This document shows, one piece after another, positions 9,507-17,449 of a stretch of DNA of 48,190 bases. The notes under the pieces were generated by a model. That model did no database searches. It had not been told where the DNA came from and saw nothing but the letters and a program-made list of their open reading frames with translations. A program made the translations under genes and the position numbers. The DNA is from an uncultured Pelagibacteraceae bacterium (lineage in GTDB: Bacteria; Pseudomonadota; Alphaproteobacteria; Pelagibacterales; Pelagibacteraceae), in NCBI GenBank assembly GCA_902517455.1, contig CABYCN010000004.1:1-48190 (forward strand). Direction: 5' to 3'. Position 1 is the first letter of the stretch. Each line of letters begins with the position of its first letter.

Positions 9507-10213
9507 CAGCTAACATTCCACCTATATCCACTTCCATATCTTGTTTCTATTGCTGAAAACTCAGGATCAACTTTTTTAAATTTTTTTCTAATTCTTTTTA
9601 CATGACTATCAATAGTTCTATCTTCAATGTCAGTATCTTCTCTGTAAGCTATATCCATTAATTGAGATCTCTCTTTAATAATCCCTGGTCTTTTTGCAAG
9701 CTCTTTAACTAAGAGAAATTCAGTAGTTGTTAGTTTATCTGGTAGTTGTTTACCCCCCCATTCACACTCCAGCTGCGAGGGATCTAATTTTAATTTGCCG
9801 TGGGATATAATACTTTTTGTTTCTTCAATGATATCCTTAGAGTCTTTTTTTCTAAGTTGCACTCTTATTCTTTCTATTAAAACTTTAATGGAAAACCCTC
9901 CTGACTTTTTAACAAAATCATCGGCTCCTAATTTTAAACCAAGCAATTCATCAATTTCGTCATCTTTTGATGTTAAAAAAATAACTGGTAAACTTGTTTT
10001 TTTTCTTAATTTTTTTAATAGCTCCTCACCATCCATTTTTGGCATCTTGATGTCAACTATTGCTAAATCTGGAGGTGTTCTGCTTAAACCAACTAGCGCG
10101 CTTTCACCATCAATGTAAGTTTGAACTTTAAATCCCTCTTTTTCTAAAGCTATACTTAAACTTGTTAAAATATTTCTATCATCGTCAACTAGTGCAATTG
10201 TTTGTTTATTCAT
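9506..10213 (-). CDS. chvI: two-component response regulator, OmpR family (ChvI type)
   Basis: 235 residues from the ATG at 10213; a longer frame from a TTG at 10219 adds only two residues and is less likely. Receiver domain: acidic pocket D10-D11-D12, phosphoacceptor Asp54 in V-D-I-K-M-P, conserved Thr in F-L-T-S and Lys in V-K-K. The C-terminal half (about 140-235) is an OmpR/PhoB winged helix including T-T-E-F-L-L-V and [11 protein letters not shown]. It is encoded immediately upstream of, and overlaps, its cognate kinase chvG. Target promoters cannot be deduced from this window. Confidence 0.9.
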   Translation of the reverse strand: MNKQTIALVDDDRNILTSLSIALEKEGFKVQTYIDGESALVGLSRTPPDLAIVDIKMPKMDGEELLKKLRKKTSLPVIFLTSKDDEIDELLGLKLGADDFVKKSGGFSIKVLIERIRVQLRKKDSKDIIEETKSIISHGKLKLDPSQLECEWGGKQLPDKLTTTEFLLVKELAKRPGIIKERSQLMDIAYREDTDIEDRTIDSHVKRIRKKFKKVDPEFSAIETRYGSGYRWNVS

Positions 10214-10264
10214 AATCAAATATAAAAATACTAAATTGTCCTAATTTGGGCAAACAAATTAAAA

Positions 10265-13039
10265 TTAATGCATCACACCCCAGTTATCACCTGTATTTAA
10301 ATCTACTGTCAAAGGTATAGCAAAAGAATGCTGATCACTATTAGCAACACTTGTCATTTCATCAATAATTATTTTACTTATTTTTTTTACCTCCTCTTTT
10401 GGAGCTTCAAAAATCAATTCATCATGAATTTGAAGTAACATCTTTGTTTTTTGATTTTTACGTTCATTAAGCCTTTTATCTAATCGGATCATAGCTAACC
10501 TCATAATTTCTGATGCAGAGCCCTGAATTGGTGCATTAATAGCTGCTCTCTCTTGAAAATTACGTATATTATAATTTTTATCATTAATACTGGTAAAATG
10601 TGATCTTCTTCCAAAAATATTATTTACATACCCGCTTTTTCTGCAGAATTTAATTGTTTGATCCATATAAACTTTAATTTCTGGGAACTTTGCAAAATAA
10701 GAATTTAAGAATTCTTCAGCCTCATAATTAGAAACGTTTATTTGTTTAGCAAGTCCGTATTGAGAGATTCCATAAATAATACCGAAGTTTATGGCCTTTG
10801 CCTTCCTTCTTTGGTCTTGATTAACTTTTTTAATATCAACATTAAATATTTGGCTGGCAGTTAATGAGTGAATATCTTCATTGTTTTTAAAAGCTTTTTT
10901 TAGTCCCTTTACATCCGCTAAATCAGCTAAAATTCTCATTTCAATTTGATTGTAGTCAGCAGAAAGTAAAACATGATTTTTTTCAGCGATGAATGATTTT
11001 CTAATTTCTCTGCCTTCCTCAGATTTTATAGGAATGTTCTGTAAATTAGGATCACTTGAGGCTAATCTTCCAGTTGTAGTGGCAGCTAGTAAAAATGATG
11101 TGTGAATTCTTTTAGTTTCGGGATTGATATGTTCAGGTAAAGTATCTGAATAAGTATTTTTTAATTTTGAGACTTGCCTCCAATCTAAAACTAATTTTGG
11201 AAATTCATTGCCTTTAAAAGCAAGATCCTCTAAAACTGATGCACTCGTAGCAAAACTTCCCTTCTTAGTTTTTTTAAGACCCGCAATCTTAAGATCATTA
11301 TATATGATCTCTCCAAGCTGCTTGGGAGAAGCTATATTAAATTCTTTTTTAGAAATTTCAAAAATCTTTTTCTGAATCTTTTCGATCTTATTATGAAAAT
11401 TTGTAGATAAAATTTTAAGAAATTTGTTATCTATTTTTATTCCCTCAATCTCCATGTAAGCTAAAATTTTTATCATTGGCTTCTCAAAAACTTCATAAAT
11501 ATTAATCATTTTTTCTTCTTTAAGACTTTTGTGAAATTTTTTGTATAATCTAAAAGTTATATCTGCATCTTCAGCCGCATAATCTTTTGCTTTTTCAACA
11601 TCTACTTGACTGAAATTGATCTCTTTTTTTCCAGTTCCAACCAATTCTTTAAAAGATATTGTTTTGTGGTTTAGATGAATTTCTGACAAAACATCCATGT
11701 TATGTCTATTTTTTCCAGCATCTAGAACATAAGACATAAGCATTGTATCTTCCATTGAGGAAATGGTAATGCCATTTTTATAAAATACTATAAAATCAAA
11801 TTTAATGTTTTGACCTATTTTTTTAATACTCGGATCCTCTAGAAGTGGTTTTAATTTTTTAATGACTATCTCTTTATTTATACATTTTTTGGAATTATGA
11901 CCTATCGGAATATAACAAGCTTTACCAATTTTAGAGCTTAAAGAAACCCCAATCAAGTCTGCTAGATGAGGATCTAATGAACTTGTTTCAGTGTCTACTG
12001 CTACCTCACCTGTTTCCTCTGCATCTTTTATCCAATTATCTATTTCTTTAGGATCAGATATTAAAAAGTATTCTTTTTTACTTATAGATTTTTGTTTTTC
12101 TTTTTTCTTAAGATTATCTTTATTATTATCAAAATTTGGTTCACCATAAGCTGATATTACAGAACTCAATAATCTATTAAACTCCATTTCTCTTAGAAAT
12201 TTATAAAGTTTATCTTTGTCAATTTCCTTTAATTTAAATTCAGATAAATCTTTTTCTACTGGCGCGTCATGCTTTAGAGCAACCAACTTCTTGCTGACTC
12301 TAGCCATGTCTTTATTTTCCGTAAGTGTTTCTCTTCTCTTATTTTGCTTAATTTCATCTGTTGAGTCTAAAAGTTTCTCTAATGTACCATATTTGTTGAT
12401 TAATTCTGCAGCCGTTTTAACTCCAATGCCTGGCACACCCGGAACATTATCACTACTATCACCAGCTAAAGCTTGCACATCTATTACCTTTGATGAGCCA
12501 ACGCCAAATTTATTCCTAATATCCTCCTCAGAAATAAATTTATTTTTCATGGGGTCAAAAATTCGAACATTCTTTTTAAATAGCTGCATTAAGTCTTTGT
12601 CAGAGGACACAATTGTAACCTTTGCGCCTTTTTCTAAAATTTTATCTACATAAGTTGCAATCAAGTCATCAGCCTCAAAATTAACTAAATCTACTGAGGG
12701 TAAATTAAACGCTAAAACAGATTTTCTTATATATTCAAATTGTGGAGCTAAATCTTCAGGTGCTTCAGTACGATTAGCTTTATAATCTTTATAAATTTCA
12801 TTTCTAAAAGTTTTTCTAGCTGAGTCAAAAATTACAGCAAAATGTGTAGGTTTTTGTTTATTTTCATTAGACTTGGAATCCTCAAGAAGCTTAAATAACA
12901 TGCTACAAAAACCACTAACAGCCCCTGTTGGTAACCCATCACTTTTTCTAGATAAAGGAGGTAAAGCATAATAGGCTCTAAATATGTAGCCCGAACCATC
13001 AATAAGATAAAAATGATCTGTTTTTTGAATTTTACTCAT
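10265..13039 (-). CDS. polA: DNA polymerase I
   Basis: 924 residues with all three domains. Residues 1-290 form the 5'-3' flap exonuclease (D-G-S at the start, E-A-D-D near 122-125, helix-hairpin-helix G-V-P-G-I-G-V-K-T). Residues about 330-510 are a 3'-5' exonuclease with D349-T-E351 and A-E-D-A-D-I, so proofreading looks intact, unlike in some bacterial Pol I. Residues about 540-924 are the polymerase: motif A S-A-D-Y-N-Q-I-E-M-R, motif B with R-R-K-A-K and N-F-G-I-I-Y-G, motif C Q-I-H-D-E (catalytic Asp873). A Phe sits in the O-helix position that discriminates against dideoxynucleotides. It fills RNA-primer gaps and repairs DNA. It diverges from bioY with a 46-bp shared spacer. Confidence 0.98.
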   Translation of the reverse strand: MSKIQKTDHFYLIDGSGYIFRAYYALPPLSRKSDGLPTGAVSGFCSMLFKLLEDSKSNENKQKPTHFAVIFDSARKTFRNEIYKDYKANRTEAPEDLAPQFEYIRKSVLAFNLPSVDLVNFEADDLIATYVDKILEKGAKVTIVSSDKDLMQLFKKNVRIFDPMKNKFISEEDIRNKFGVGSSKVIDVQALAGDSSDNVPGVPGIGVKTAAELINKYGTLEKLLDSTDEIKQNKRRETLTENKDMARVSKKLVALKHDAPVEKDLSEFKLKEIDKDKLYKFLREMEFNRLLSSVISAYGEPNFDNNKDNLKKKEKQKSISKKEYFLISDPKEIDNWIKDAEETGEVAVDTETSSLDPHLADLIGVSLSSKIGKACYIPIGHNSKKCINKEIVIKKLKPLLEDPSIKKIGQNIKFDFIVFYKNGITISSMEDTMLMSYVLDAGKNRHNMDVLSEIHLNHKTISFKELVGTGKKEINFSQVDVEKAKDYAAEDADITFRLYKKFHKSLKEEKMINIYEVFEKPMIKILAYMEIEGIKIDNKFLKILSTNFHNKIEKIQKKIFEISKKEFNIASPKQLGEIIYNDLKIAGLKKTKKGSFATSASVLEDLAFKGNEFPKLVLDWRQVSKLKNTYSDTLPEHINPETKRIHTSFLLAATTTGRLASSDPNLQNIPIKSEEGREIRKSFIAEKNHVLLSADYNQIEMRILADLADVKGLKKAFKNNEDIHSLTASQIFNVDIKKVNQDQRRKAKAINFGIIYGISQYGLAKQINVSNYEAEEFLNSYFAKFPEIKVYMDQTIKFCRKSGYVNNIFGRRSHFTSINDKNYNIRNFQERAAINAPIQGSASEIMRLAMIRLDKRLNERKNQKTKMLLQIHDELIFEAPKEEVKKISKIIIDEMTSVANSDQHSFAIPLTVDLNTGDNWGVMH

Positions 13040-13048
13040 TATAAATTA

Positions 13049-13065
13049 TTATAGATTATAGATTA
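13049..13065. promoter_or_regulatory. tandem BioR-box-like repeat between polA and bioY
   Basis: The 10-mer TTATAGATTA occurs twice with a 7-bp period (13049-13058 and 13056-13065, sharing three bases), 21 bp before the bioY start. From memory the alphaproteobacterial biotin repressor BioR recognises TTAT[AC][GT]ATAA; each copy matches 9 of 10 positions. In sequence this A/T-rich such matches are cheap, so this is only suggestive. Confidence 0.25.
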
Positions 13066-13085
13066 AAATAAGAGTATTATTTTTT

Positions 13086-13637
13086 ATGGAAGTAATAAAG
13101 CAAAATTCTCAAGTCTCAATATTTAAATTACTTTTAATCATTTTTTGTGGATCAATTCTCCTAGCACTTTCTGCAAAAATCAAAATTCCCTTTTACCCAG
13201 TACCGATGACTATGCAAACATTTGTTGTTTTATTTCTCGGAATGAGCTTGGGATATAAAATTAGCCTCGCAATAATAGGTTTATACTTATTAGAGGGGAT
13301 AGTAGGTTTACCAGTGTTTTCAAACTCCCCAGAAAGAGGAATTGGATTAGTTTATTTTACTGGTCCAACTATGGGTTATCTGCTTGGATTTTTTTCGGCT
13401 TGTTTTTTAGCATCTTTTGTAAAAAAGAACGATAATTATTTGATGATTTTTATAAAACTTATTTTATCAGTCTCAACTATTTATATATTAGGAGTTTTTT
13501 GGTTAGGAACTCTTCTTGGATGGGATAAACCAATTTTTCAATTAGGTGTTGCACCATTTTTATTAGCTGAGATTTTTAAAATATTTTTACTTACTATTTT
13601 GGCAAAAAAAATATTTGAATTAAGAAAATTTATTTAG
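13086..13637 (+). CDS. bioY: biotin transporter BioY (ECF substrate-binding subunit)
   Basis: 183 residues, five to six TM helices. The BioY signature is present: I-P-F-Y-P-V-P-M-T-M-Q-T near 38-49, L-E-G-I-V-G-L-P-V-F, and G-P-T-M-G-Y-L-L-G-F. It imports biotin across the inner membrane, alone or with EcfA/EcfT energising proteins, which are not adjacent. Biotin uptake fits the auxotrophies common in streamlined marine bacteria. It diverges from polA and its last 8 bp overlap the convergent regA gene. Confidence 0.95.
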   Translation: MEVIKQNSQVSIFKLLLIIFCGSILLALSAKIKIPFYPVPMTMQTFVVLFLGMSLGYKISLAIIGLYLLEGIVGLPVFSNSPERGIGLVYFTGPTMGYLLGFFSACFLASFVKKNDNYLMIFIKLILSVSTIYILGVFWLGTLLGWDKPIFQLGVAPFLLAEIFKIFLLTILAKKIFELRKFI

Positions 13638-14193
13638 GAGATCTTTTTGATAGAATTCTTTGAAGAGTTCTTCTATGCATCTTCAATCTCCTAGCGGTTT
13701 CAGAAACATTTCTATTACAAAGTTCAAATACTCTGTGAATGTGCTCCCATTTTACTCTGTCTGCTGACATAGGATTTTCAGGAGGTGCAGCTTTTTTTGA
13801 TGGATCAGCTAAAAGTGCTTTTTCCACATCATCAGCATCTGCGGGTTTAGCTAAATAATCTATGGCTCCTTCTTTAATGGCAGCAACAGCTGTAGGAATA
13901 TTTCCATAACCAGTTAGCATTATAATTCTACTTGAAGAATTAGATGATTGAATTTGTTTAACTACTTCTAAGCCATTACCATCCGCTAATCTAAGATCAA
14001 CTACAGCGAATCCTGGTTTTTTAACCTTAACAGTATCGATACCTTTCTGTACACTTTCTGCTTGAATAACTTCAAATCCTTTTTTTTCCATAGCTCTAGC
14101 TAATCTTTCCCTAAATGGATTATCATCATCTACAATTAAGAGCGATTTATTGTCGAAATTGGCTAGATTTTGAAGAGGTGCATCGGTTTTCAT
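13630..14193 (-). CDS. regA: redox response regulator RegA/ActR/PrrA type
   Basis: 187 residues, close to the 180-185 of RegA. Receiver domain with V-D-D-D (21-24), phosphoacceptor Asp66 in V-V-D-L-R and a conserved Lys in A-K-P-A. After a proline-rich linker (A-A-P-P-E-N-P) comes a Fis-type helix-turn-helix whose end (S-E-T-A-R-R-L-x-M-H-R-R-T-L-Q-R) is nearly invariant in the RegA family. Family knowledge: with the sensor kinase RegB it adjusts respiration, carbon and nitrogen genes to redox state. No regB is in this window, so it is an orphan locally. It diverges from the polyamine operon over a 144-bp spacer. Confidence 0.92.
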   Translation of the reverse strand: MKTDAPLQNLANFDNKSLLIVDDDNPFRERLARAMEKKGFEVIQAESVQKGIDTVKVKKPGFAVVDLRLADGNGLEVVKQIQSSNSSSRIIMLTGYGNIPTAVAAIKEGAIDYLAKPADADDVEKALLADPSKKAAPPENPMSADRVKWEHIHRVFELCNRNVSETARRLKMHRRTLQRILSKRSPK

Positions 14194-14247
14194 ACCTCAT
14201 ATATGGAGATTTTATTTCTTACTTCAATAGGTAATTATTTACTTTAC

Positions 14248-14337
14248 ATTGAATAACTATTGAATTAAGTGCTGAATTTATTGAAGTTTTTTAAAAAAAG
14301 ACTTTTTTTTGTTAAATTTTTTTAAGGAGCATTAAAA
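14248..14337 (+). promoter_or_regulatory. leader of the polyamine operon: TTGAA repeats, A/T hairpin, Shine-Dalgarno
   Basis: ATTGAAT occurs at 14248-14254 and 14259-14265 (11-bp period, one helical turn), with related CTGAATT at 14272 and ATTGAAG at 14280. At 14284-14303 the sequence can fold as AAGT plus a T run pairing with an A run plus ACTT, followed by a run of T, giving a weak terminator-like shape. A clear AAGGAG lies at 14324-14329, eight bases before the GTG start. No convincing -35/-10 pair was found. All except the Shine-Dalgarno is tentative. Confidence 0.3.
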
Positions 14338-15522
14338 GTGCAAAAATTTAAGTCAGTTGAAGATTTGGTAAGTCAACTGAGACCTGATAAACCAGTATAT
14401 TGTATAAGAAAGAATTCTATTCTTTCTGCATCTAAGTTCTTTCAAAAAAAATTTCCAGGAAAAATTTTATATGCCGTTAAAACCAATCCTCATCCTTTAA
14501 TAATTAAAACATTAATAAAAAGTGGAATTGATCAATTTGACGTAGCTTCAATAGAGGAAATAAAGATTGTCAAAAAATTTAGTCAATCAGCTAAATGCTC
14601 TTATATGCATACAGTGAAAAGTAGAGAAAATATAAGTGAGGCTTATTTCAAATACGGAATTAAAACTTTCGCATTAGATACAAAAGACGAACTAATAAAA
14701 ATTATTGAAAGCACAGGTAATGCTAATGATCTTGAGTTATTTGTAAGAGTGTCAGTTTCAAATGAGCATGCTGAAATTGATTTATCAAAAAAATTTGGTG
14801 CTTTAAATTCTGAAGCAACTGGATTATTTAGATTGGTAAAACAACATTCAAGAAAAATTGGTTTAAGTTTTCATGTGGGATCTCAATGTATGCATCCAAT
14901 TTCCTATGCTAAAGGCATCAAAGAGATTGGAAGTATAATTAAAAAAACAAAAGTTATTCCTGATTATATTAATGTTGGAGGAGGTTTTCCTACAATTTAC
15001 CCTGATTTAATTCCCCAATCTTTAAATAATTACTTAGATGAAATAAAAAAAGGATTTGAAAATTTAAAAATAGATAATTTACCTGAAATTATTTGTGAAC
15101 CCGGAAGGGCTTTAGTTGCTGAGAGTGGTTCAACAATTGTGAGAGTAAATTTAAGAAAAAAACAAAAACTTTATATTAATGATGGAACTTATGGAACACT
15201 TTTTGATGCAGGTACTCCTAATATTGTTTTTCCATCAAAAATGATAAAAGATAGTTCTAATAAAATTATTTCAAAAAAATTAACTGCTTTTGACTTTTAT
15301 GGTCCTACTTGCGATAGTATGGATTACATGAAAGGTCCTTTTCTTTTACCAAATAATATTAAGGAAAATGATTATGTTGAGCTAGGTCAGTTAGGAGCTT
15401 ATGGACTTACTTTTAGAACACAATTTAACGGTTTCTTTTCTGACGAAATTTACGAGGTTGAAGACGCTCCAATTATGAGTCTTTATGGTAAAGACACTAA
15501 TAAAGCTACTTTGGTAGCTTGA
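14338..15522 (+). CDS. PLP-dependent ornithine decarboxylase family protein (fold type III)
   Basis: 394 residues from a GTG preceded by AAGGAG at good spacing. The PLP lysine is K48 in Y-A-V-K-T-N; other family blocks are F-H-V-G-S-Q (179-184), G-G-G-F-P (214-218), C-E-P-G-R-A (253-258) and Y-G-P-T-C-D-S (321-327), where Cys325-Asp326 match the ornithine/lysine decarboxylase active-site C-D rather than the C-E of diaminopimelate decarboxylase. The length fits the short alanine-racemase-fold ODC. It probably makes putrescine from ornithine; lysine use (cadaverine) is possible. It is first in a tight operon with a deoxyhypusine synthase-like gene, aguB and aguA. Confidence 0.88.
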   Translation: MQKFKSVEDLVSQLRPDKPVYCIRKNSILSASKFFQKKFPGKILYAVKTNPHPLIIKTLIKSGIDQFDVASIEEIKIVKKFSQSAKCSYMHTVKSRENISEAYFKYGIKTFALDTKDELIKIIESTGNANDLELFVRVSVSNEHAEIDLSKKFGALNSEATGLFRLVKQHSRKIGLSFHVGSQCMHPISYAKGIKEIGSIIKKTKVIPDYINVGGGFPTIYPDLIPQSLNNYLDEIKKGFENLKIDNLPEIICEPGRALVAESGSTIVRVNLRKKQKLYINDGTYGTLFDAGTPNIVFPSKMIKDSSNKIISKKLTAFDFYGPTCDSMDYMKGPFLLPNNIKENDYVELGQLGAYGLTFRTQFNGFFSDEIYEVEDAPIMSLYGKDTNKATLVA

Positions 15523-16565
15523 TGACAGATAAAAAGAATCTAGGTCATAATAGTAAAAAAGATTTTCTTAAAAATCCCATTGAACACATTGATATCACCT
15601 CCTTTGACTCTAGAAAGATCATTTCATCAATGGAAAAAATGTCATTTGTTTCAAGAGAAACTGCTAATGCAGCAAATATTTATAATGAAATGTTAAAAGA
15701 TAAAGATTGCACAATCTTTTTAACTTTAGCTGGATCAACATCTGCAGCAGGTTGTATGAATATTTATAGAGATCTTATTAAATATAATATGGTCGATGCA
15801 ATAGTAGCTACTGGGGCCTCTATTGTAGATATGGATTTTTTTGAAGCTTTAGGATTTAAACATTATCAAGGATCACAGTTTCAAGACGATACTGAACTTA
15901 GAAAAAATTACATTGATAGAATTTACGACACATATATTGATGAAGATGAATTACAGGTATGCGATAAAAAAATTTGTGAAATTGCGGATAGTCTTGAACC
16001 AAGACGCTATACATCAAGGGAATTTATTCATGAGATGGGAAAATATTTAAAAAAAAATTCAGTAAAAAAAGACTCATTAATTGAAACAGCTTATGACAAC
16101 AATGTTCCTATTTTCTGTCCAGCTTTTACAGATTCAAGCGCTGGTTTTGGATTAGTAATTCATCAAGAAAAAAACCCAAAAAAACATTTAACTATCGACT
16201 CTATAAAAGAATTCAGAGAACTGACTGAAATAAAGATTAAATCTAAAGGCTCTGGACTTTTTATGATAGGCGGTGGTGTGCCAAAAAACTTTATTCAAGA
16301 TACTGTAATATGTGCGGAGCTTTTAGGCAAAGAAGTGGAAATGCATAAATATGCTGTTCAAATCTCTGTGGCGGACTCTAGAGATGGGGCTTGTAGCAGC
16401 TCAACTTTAAAAGAGGCCAGCTCCTGGGGTAAAGTTGATGTTGCAAAAGAACAAATGGTTTTTGCTGAAGCAACAAGTGTTTTACCTTTAATTTGTAGCG
16501 ATGCATATCACAAAGGTGAATGGAAAAATAGAAGTAGAAAAAACTTCTCTAAAATTTTTAAATAA
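15522..16565 (+). CDS. deoxyhypusine synthase-like protein (probable homospermidine synthase or other aminobutyl transferase)
   Basis: 347 residues from the ATG at 15522, which overlaps the previous stop by one base (TGATG); a TTG three bases earlier is less likely. DHS family blocks are conserved: A-G-S-T-S-A-A-G in the position of the NAD-binding loop, Y-N-M-V-D-A-I-V, F-C-P-A-F-T-D-S-S-A-G and, near the C-terminus, S-W-G-K-V whose Lys304 aligns with the catalytic lysine of human DHS (Lys329). In eukaryotes and archaea DHS moves an aminobutyl group from spermidine to a lysine of eIF5A. Bacteria lack eIF5A, so a small-molecule acceptor is expected; homospermidine formation from putrescine or spermidine is the usual suggestion. 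Its place between ODC and AguB/AguA supports a polyamine role. Exact substrate and product cannot be read from sequence. Confidence 0.85.
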   Translation: MTDKKNLGHNSKKDFLKNPIEHIDITSFDSRKIISSMEKMSFVSRETANAANIYNEMLKDKDCTIFLTLAGSTSAAGCMNIYRDLIKYNMVDAIVATGASIVDMDFFEALGFKHYQGSQFQDDTELRKNYIDRIYDTYIDEDELQVCDKKICEIADSLEPRRYTSREFIHEMGKYLKKNSVKKDSLIETAYDNNVPIFCPAFTDSSAGFGLVIHQEKNPKKHLTIDSIKEFRELTEIKIKSKGSGLFMIGGGVPKNFIQDTVICAELLGKEVEMHKYAVQISVADSRDGACSSSTLKEASSWGKVDVAKEQMVFAEATSVLPLICSDAYHKGEWKNRSRKNFSKIFK

Positions 16566-16567
16566 AA

Positions 16568-17449
16568 ATGAGAAAAAAAACCACTATTGGTTTAATTCAA
16601 ATAAGAGTTTCTGAAAATAGAAAAAAGAATCTAGAAAATTCTATTAGAAAAATTAAAGAAGCAGCGAATAAAAAAGCAAAAATAATATGTTTGCCTGAGT
16701 TATTTCTTTCACCATATTTTTGCCAAACAGAGAACCACTCAAAATTTAAACTAGCTGAAAAGATTCCTGGTCCAATAACCTCTATATATTCTAATCTTGC
16801 AAAAAAACTTTCAATTATTTTAATTATTTCTCTTTTTGAAAAAAAAACTTCTGGATTTTACCACAATACAAGTATTGTAATTGATGAAAAAGGTAAAATA
16901 ATTTCCAAGTACAGAAAAATGCATATCCCAGACGACCCAGGTTATTATGAAAAGTTTTATTTTACACCTGGTGATTTAGGTTTTAAATCAATTAACACTA
17001 AACATGGAAAAATAGGTTCTTTAGTTTGTTGGGATCAATGGTTTCCCGAAGCAGCAAGATTGACTGCACTTAAAGGTGCTGAAATATTATTTTATCCTAC
17101 AGCAATAGGATGGCACCCAAAAGAAAAAAAGAAATTTGGAAATTCTCAATTAGACGCTTGGATTACAATGCAAAAATCCCATGCTATTGCTAATGGAGTT
17201 TTTGTGGCAGCAATTAATAGAGTCGGTTTAGAAAAAGTGAGGAATAGAAAAATTCAATTTTGGGGAAATTCTATGATTATAGATCCAAATGGAAATATCG
17301 TTAAACAAACAAAATCTAATAAAGAAGAAACATTAATATGTGATATTGATTTTAAAAAAGTAGAAACTGCAAGGCAACATTGGCCTTTTTTAAGAGATAG
17401 AAGAATTGATTACTACAAAGGCTTGCTTAAAAATCCGGAAGATGCCTGA
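16568..17449 (+). CDS. aguB: N-carbamoylputrescine amidohydrolase (nitrilase superfamily)
   Basis: 293 residues. The nitrilase-fold catalytic triad is visible: Glu44 (L-P-E-L-F), Lys117 (Y-R-K-M-H-I) and Cys154 (V-C-W-D-Q-W-F-P-E). The segments P-D-D-P-G-Y-Y-E-K-F-Y-F and W-H-P-K-E are typical of AguB. It hydrolyses N-carbamoylputrescine to putrescine, CO2 and ammonia in the cytosol. It starts 2 bp after the DHS-like gene and overlaps aguA by 8 bp, so pathway partners are adjacent and probably coupled. Confidence 0.93.
   Translation: MRKKTTIGLIQIRVSENRKKNLENSIRKIKEAANKKAKIICLPELFLSPYFCQTENHSKFKLAEKIPGPITSIYSNLAKKLSIILIISLFEKKTSGFYHNTSIVIDEKGKIISKYRKMHIPDDPGYYEKFYFTPGDLGFKSINTKHGKIGSLVCWDQWFPEAARLTALKGAEILFYPTAIGWHPKEKKKFGNSQLDAWITMQKSHAIANGVFVAAINRVGLEKVRNRKIQFWGNSMIIDPNGNIVKQTKSNKEETLICDIDFKKVETARQHWPFLRDRRIDYYKGLLKNPEDA

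Noticed and set aside
9795-10118. 107-codon open frame opposite chvI
   Set aside because: It is complementary to the receiver-domain coding sequence of the response regulator; no independent signal.
12216-12653. 145-codon open frame on the plus strand inside polA
   Set aside because: It lies opposite the conserved 5'-3' exonuclease domain of DNA polymerase I and matches no family I recognise; serine/leucine richness is typical of an antisense shadow.
14193-14337. Possible tRNA or small RNA gene in the regA-polyamine spacer
   Set aside because: No cloverleaf, T-loop motif or G/C-containing stem; only A/T runs and short repeats.
15519-15521. TTG start one codon before the DHS-like gene's ATG
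   Set aside because: The ATG at 15522 overlaps the upstream stop in the common TGATG form and is preferred.
17406-17441. Longer AguA N-terminus inside aguB
   Set aside because: The added 12 codons duplicate aguB coding sequence and the canonical agmatine deiminase start fits the ATG at 17442.
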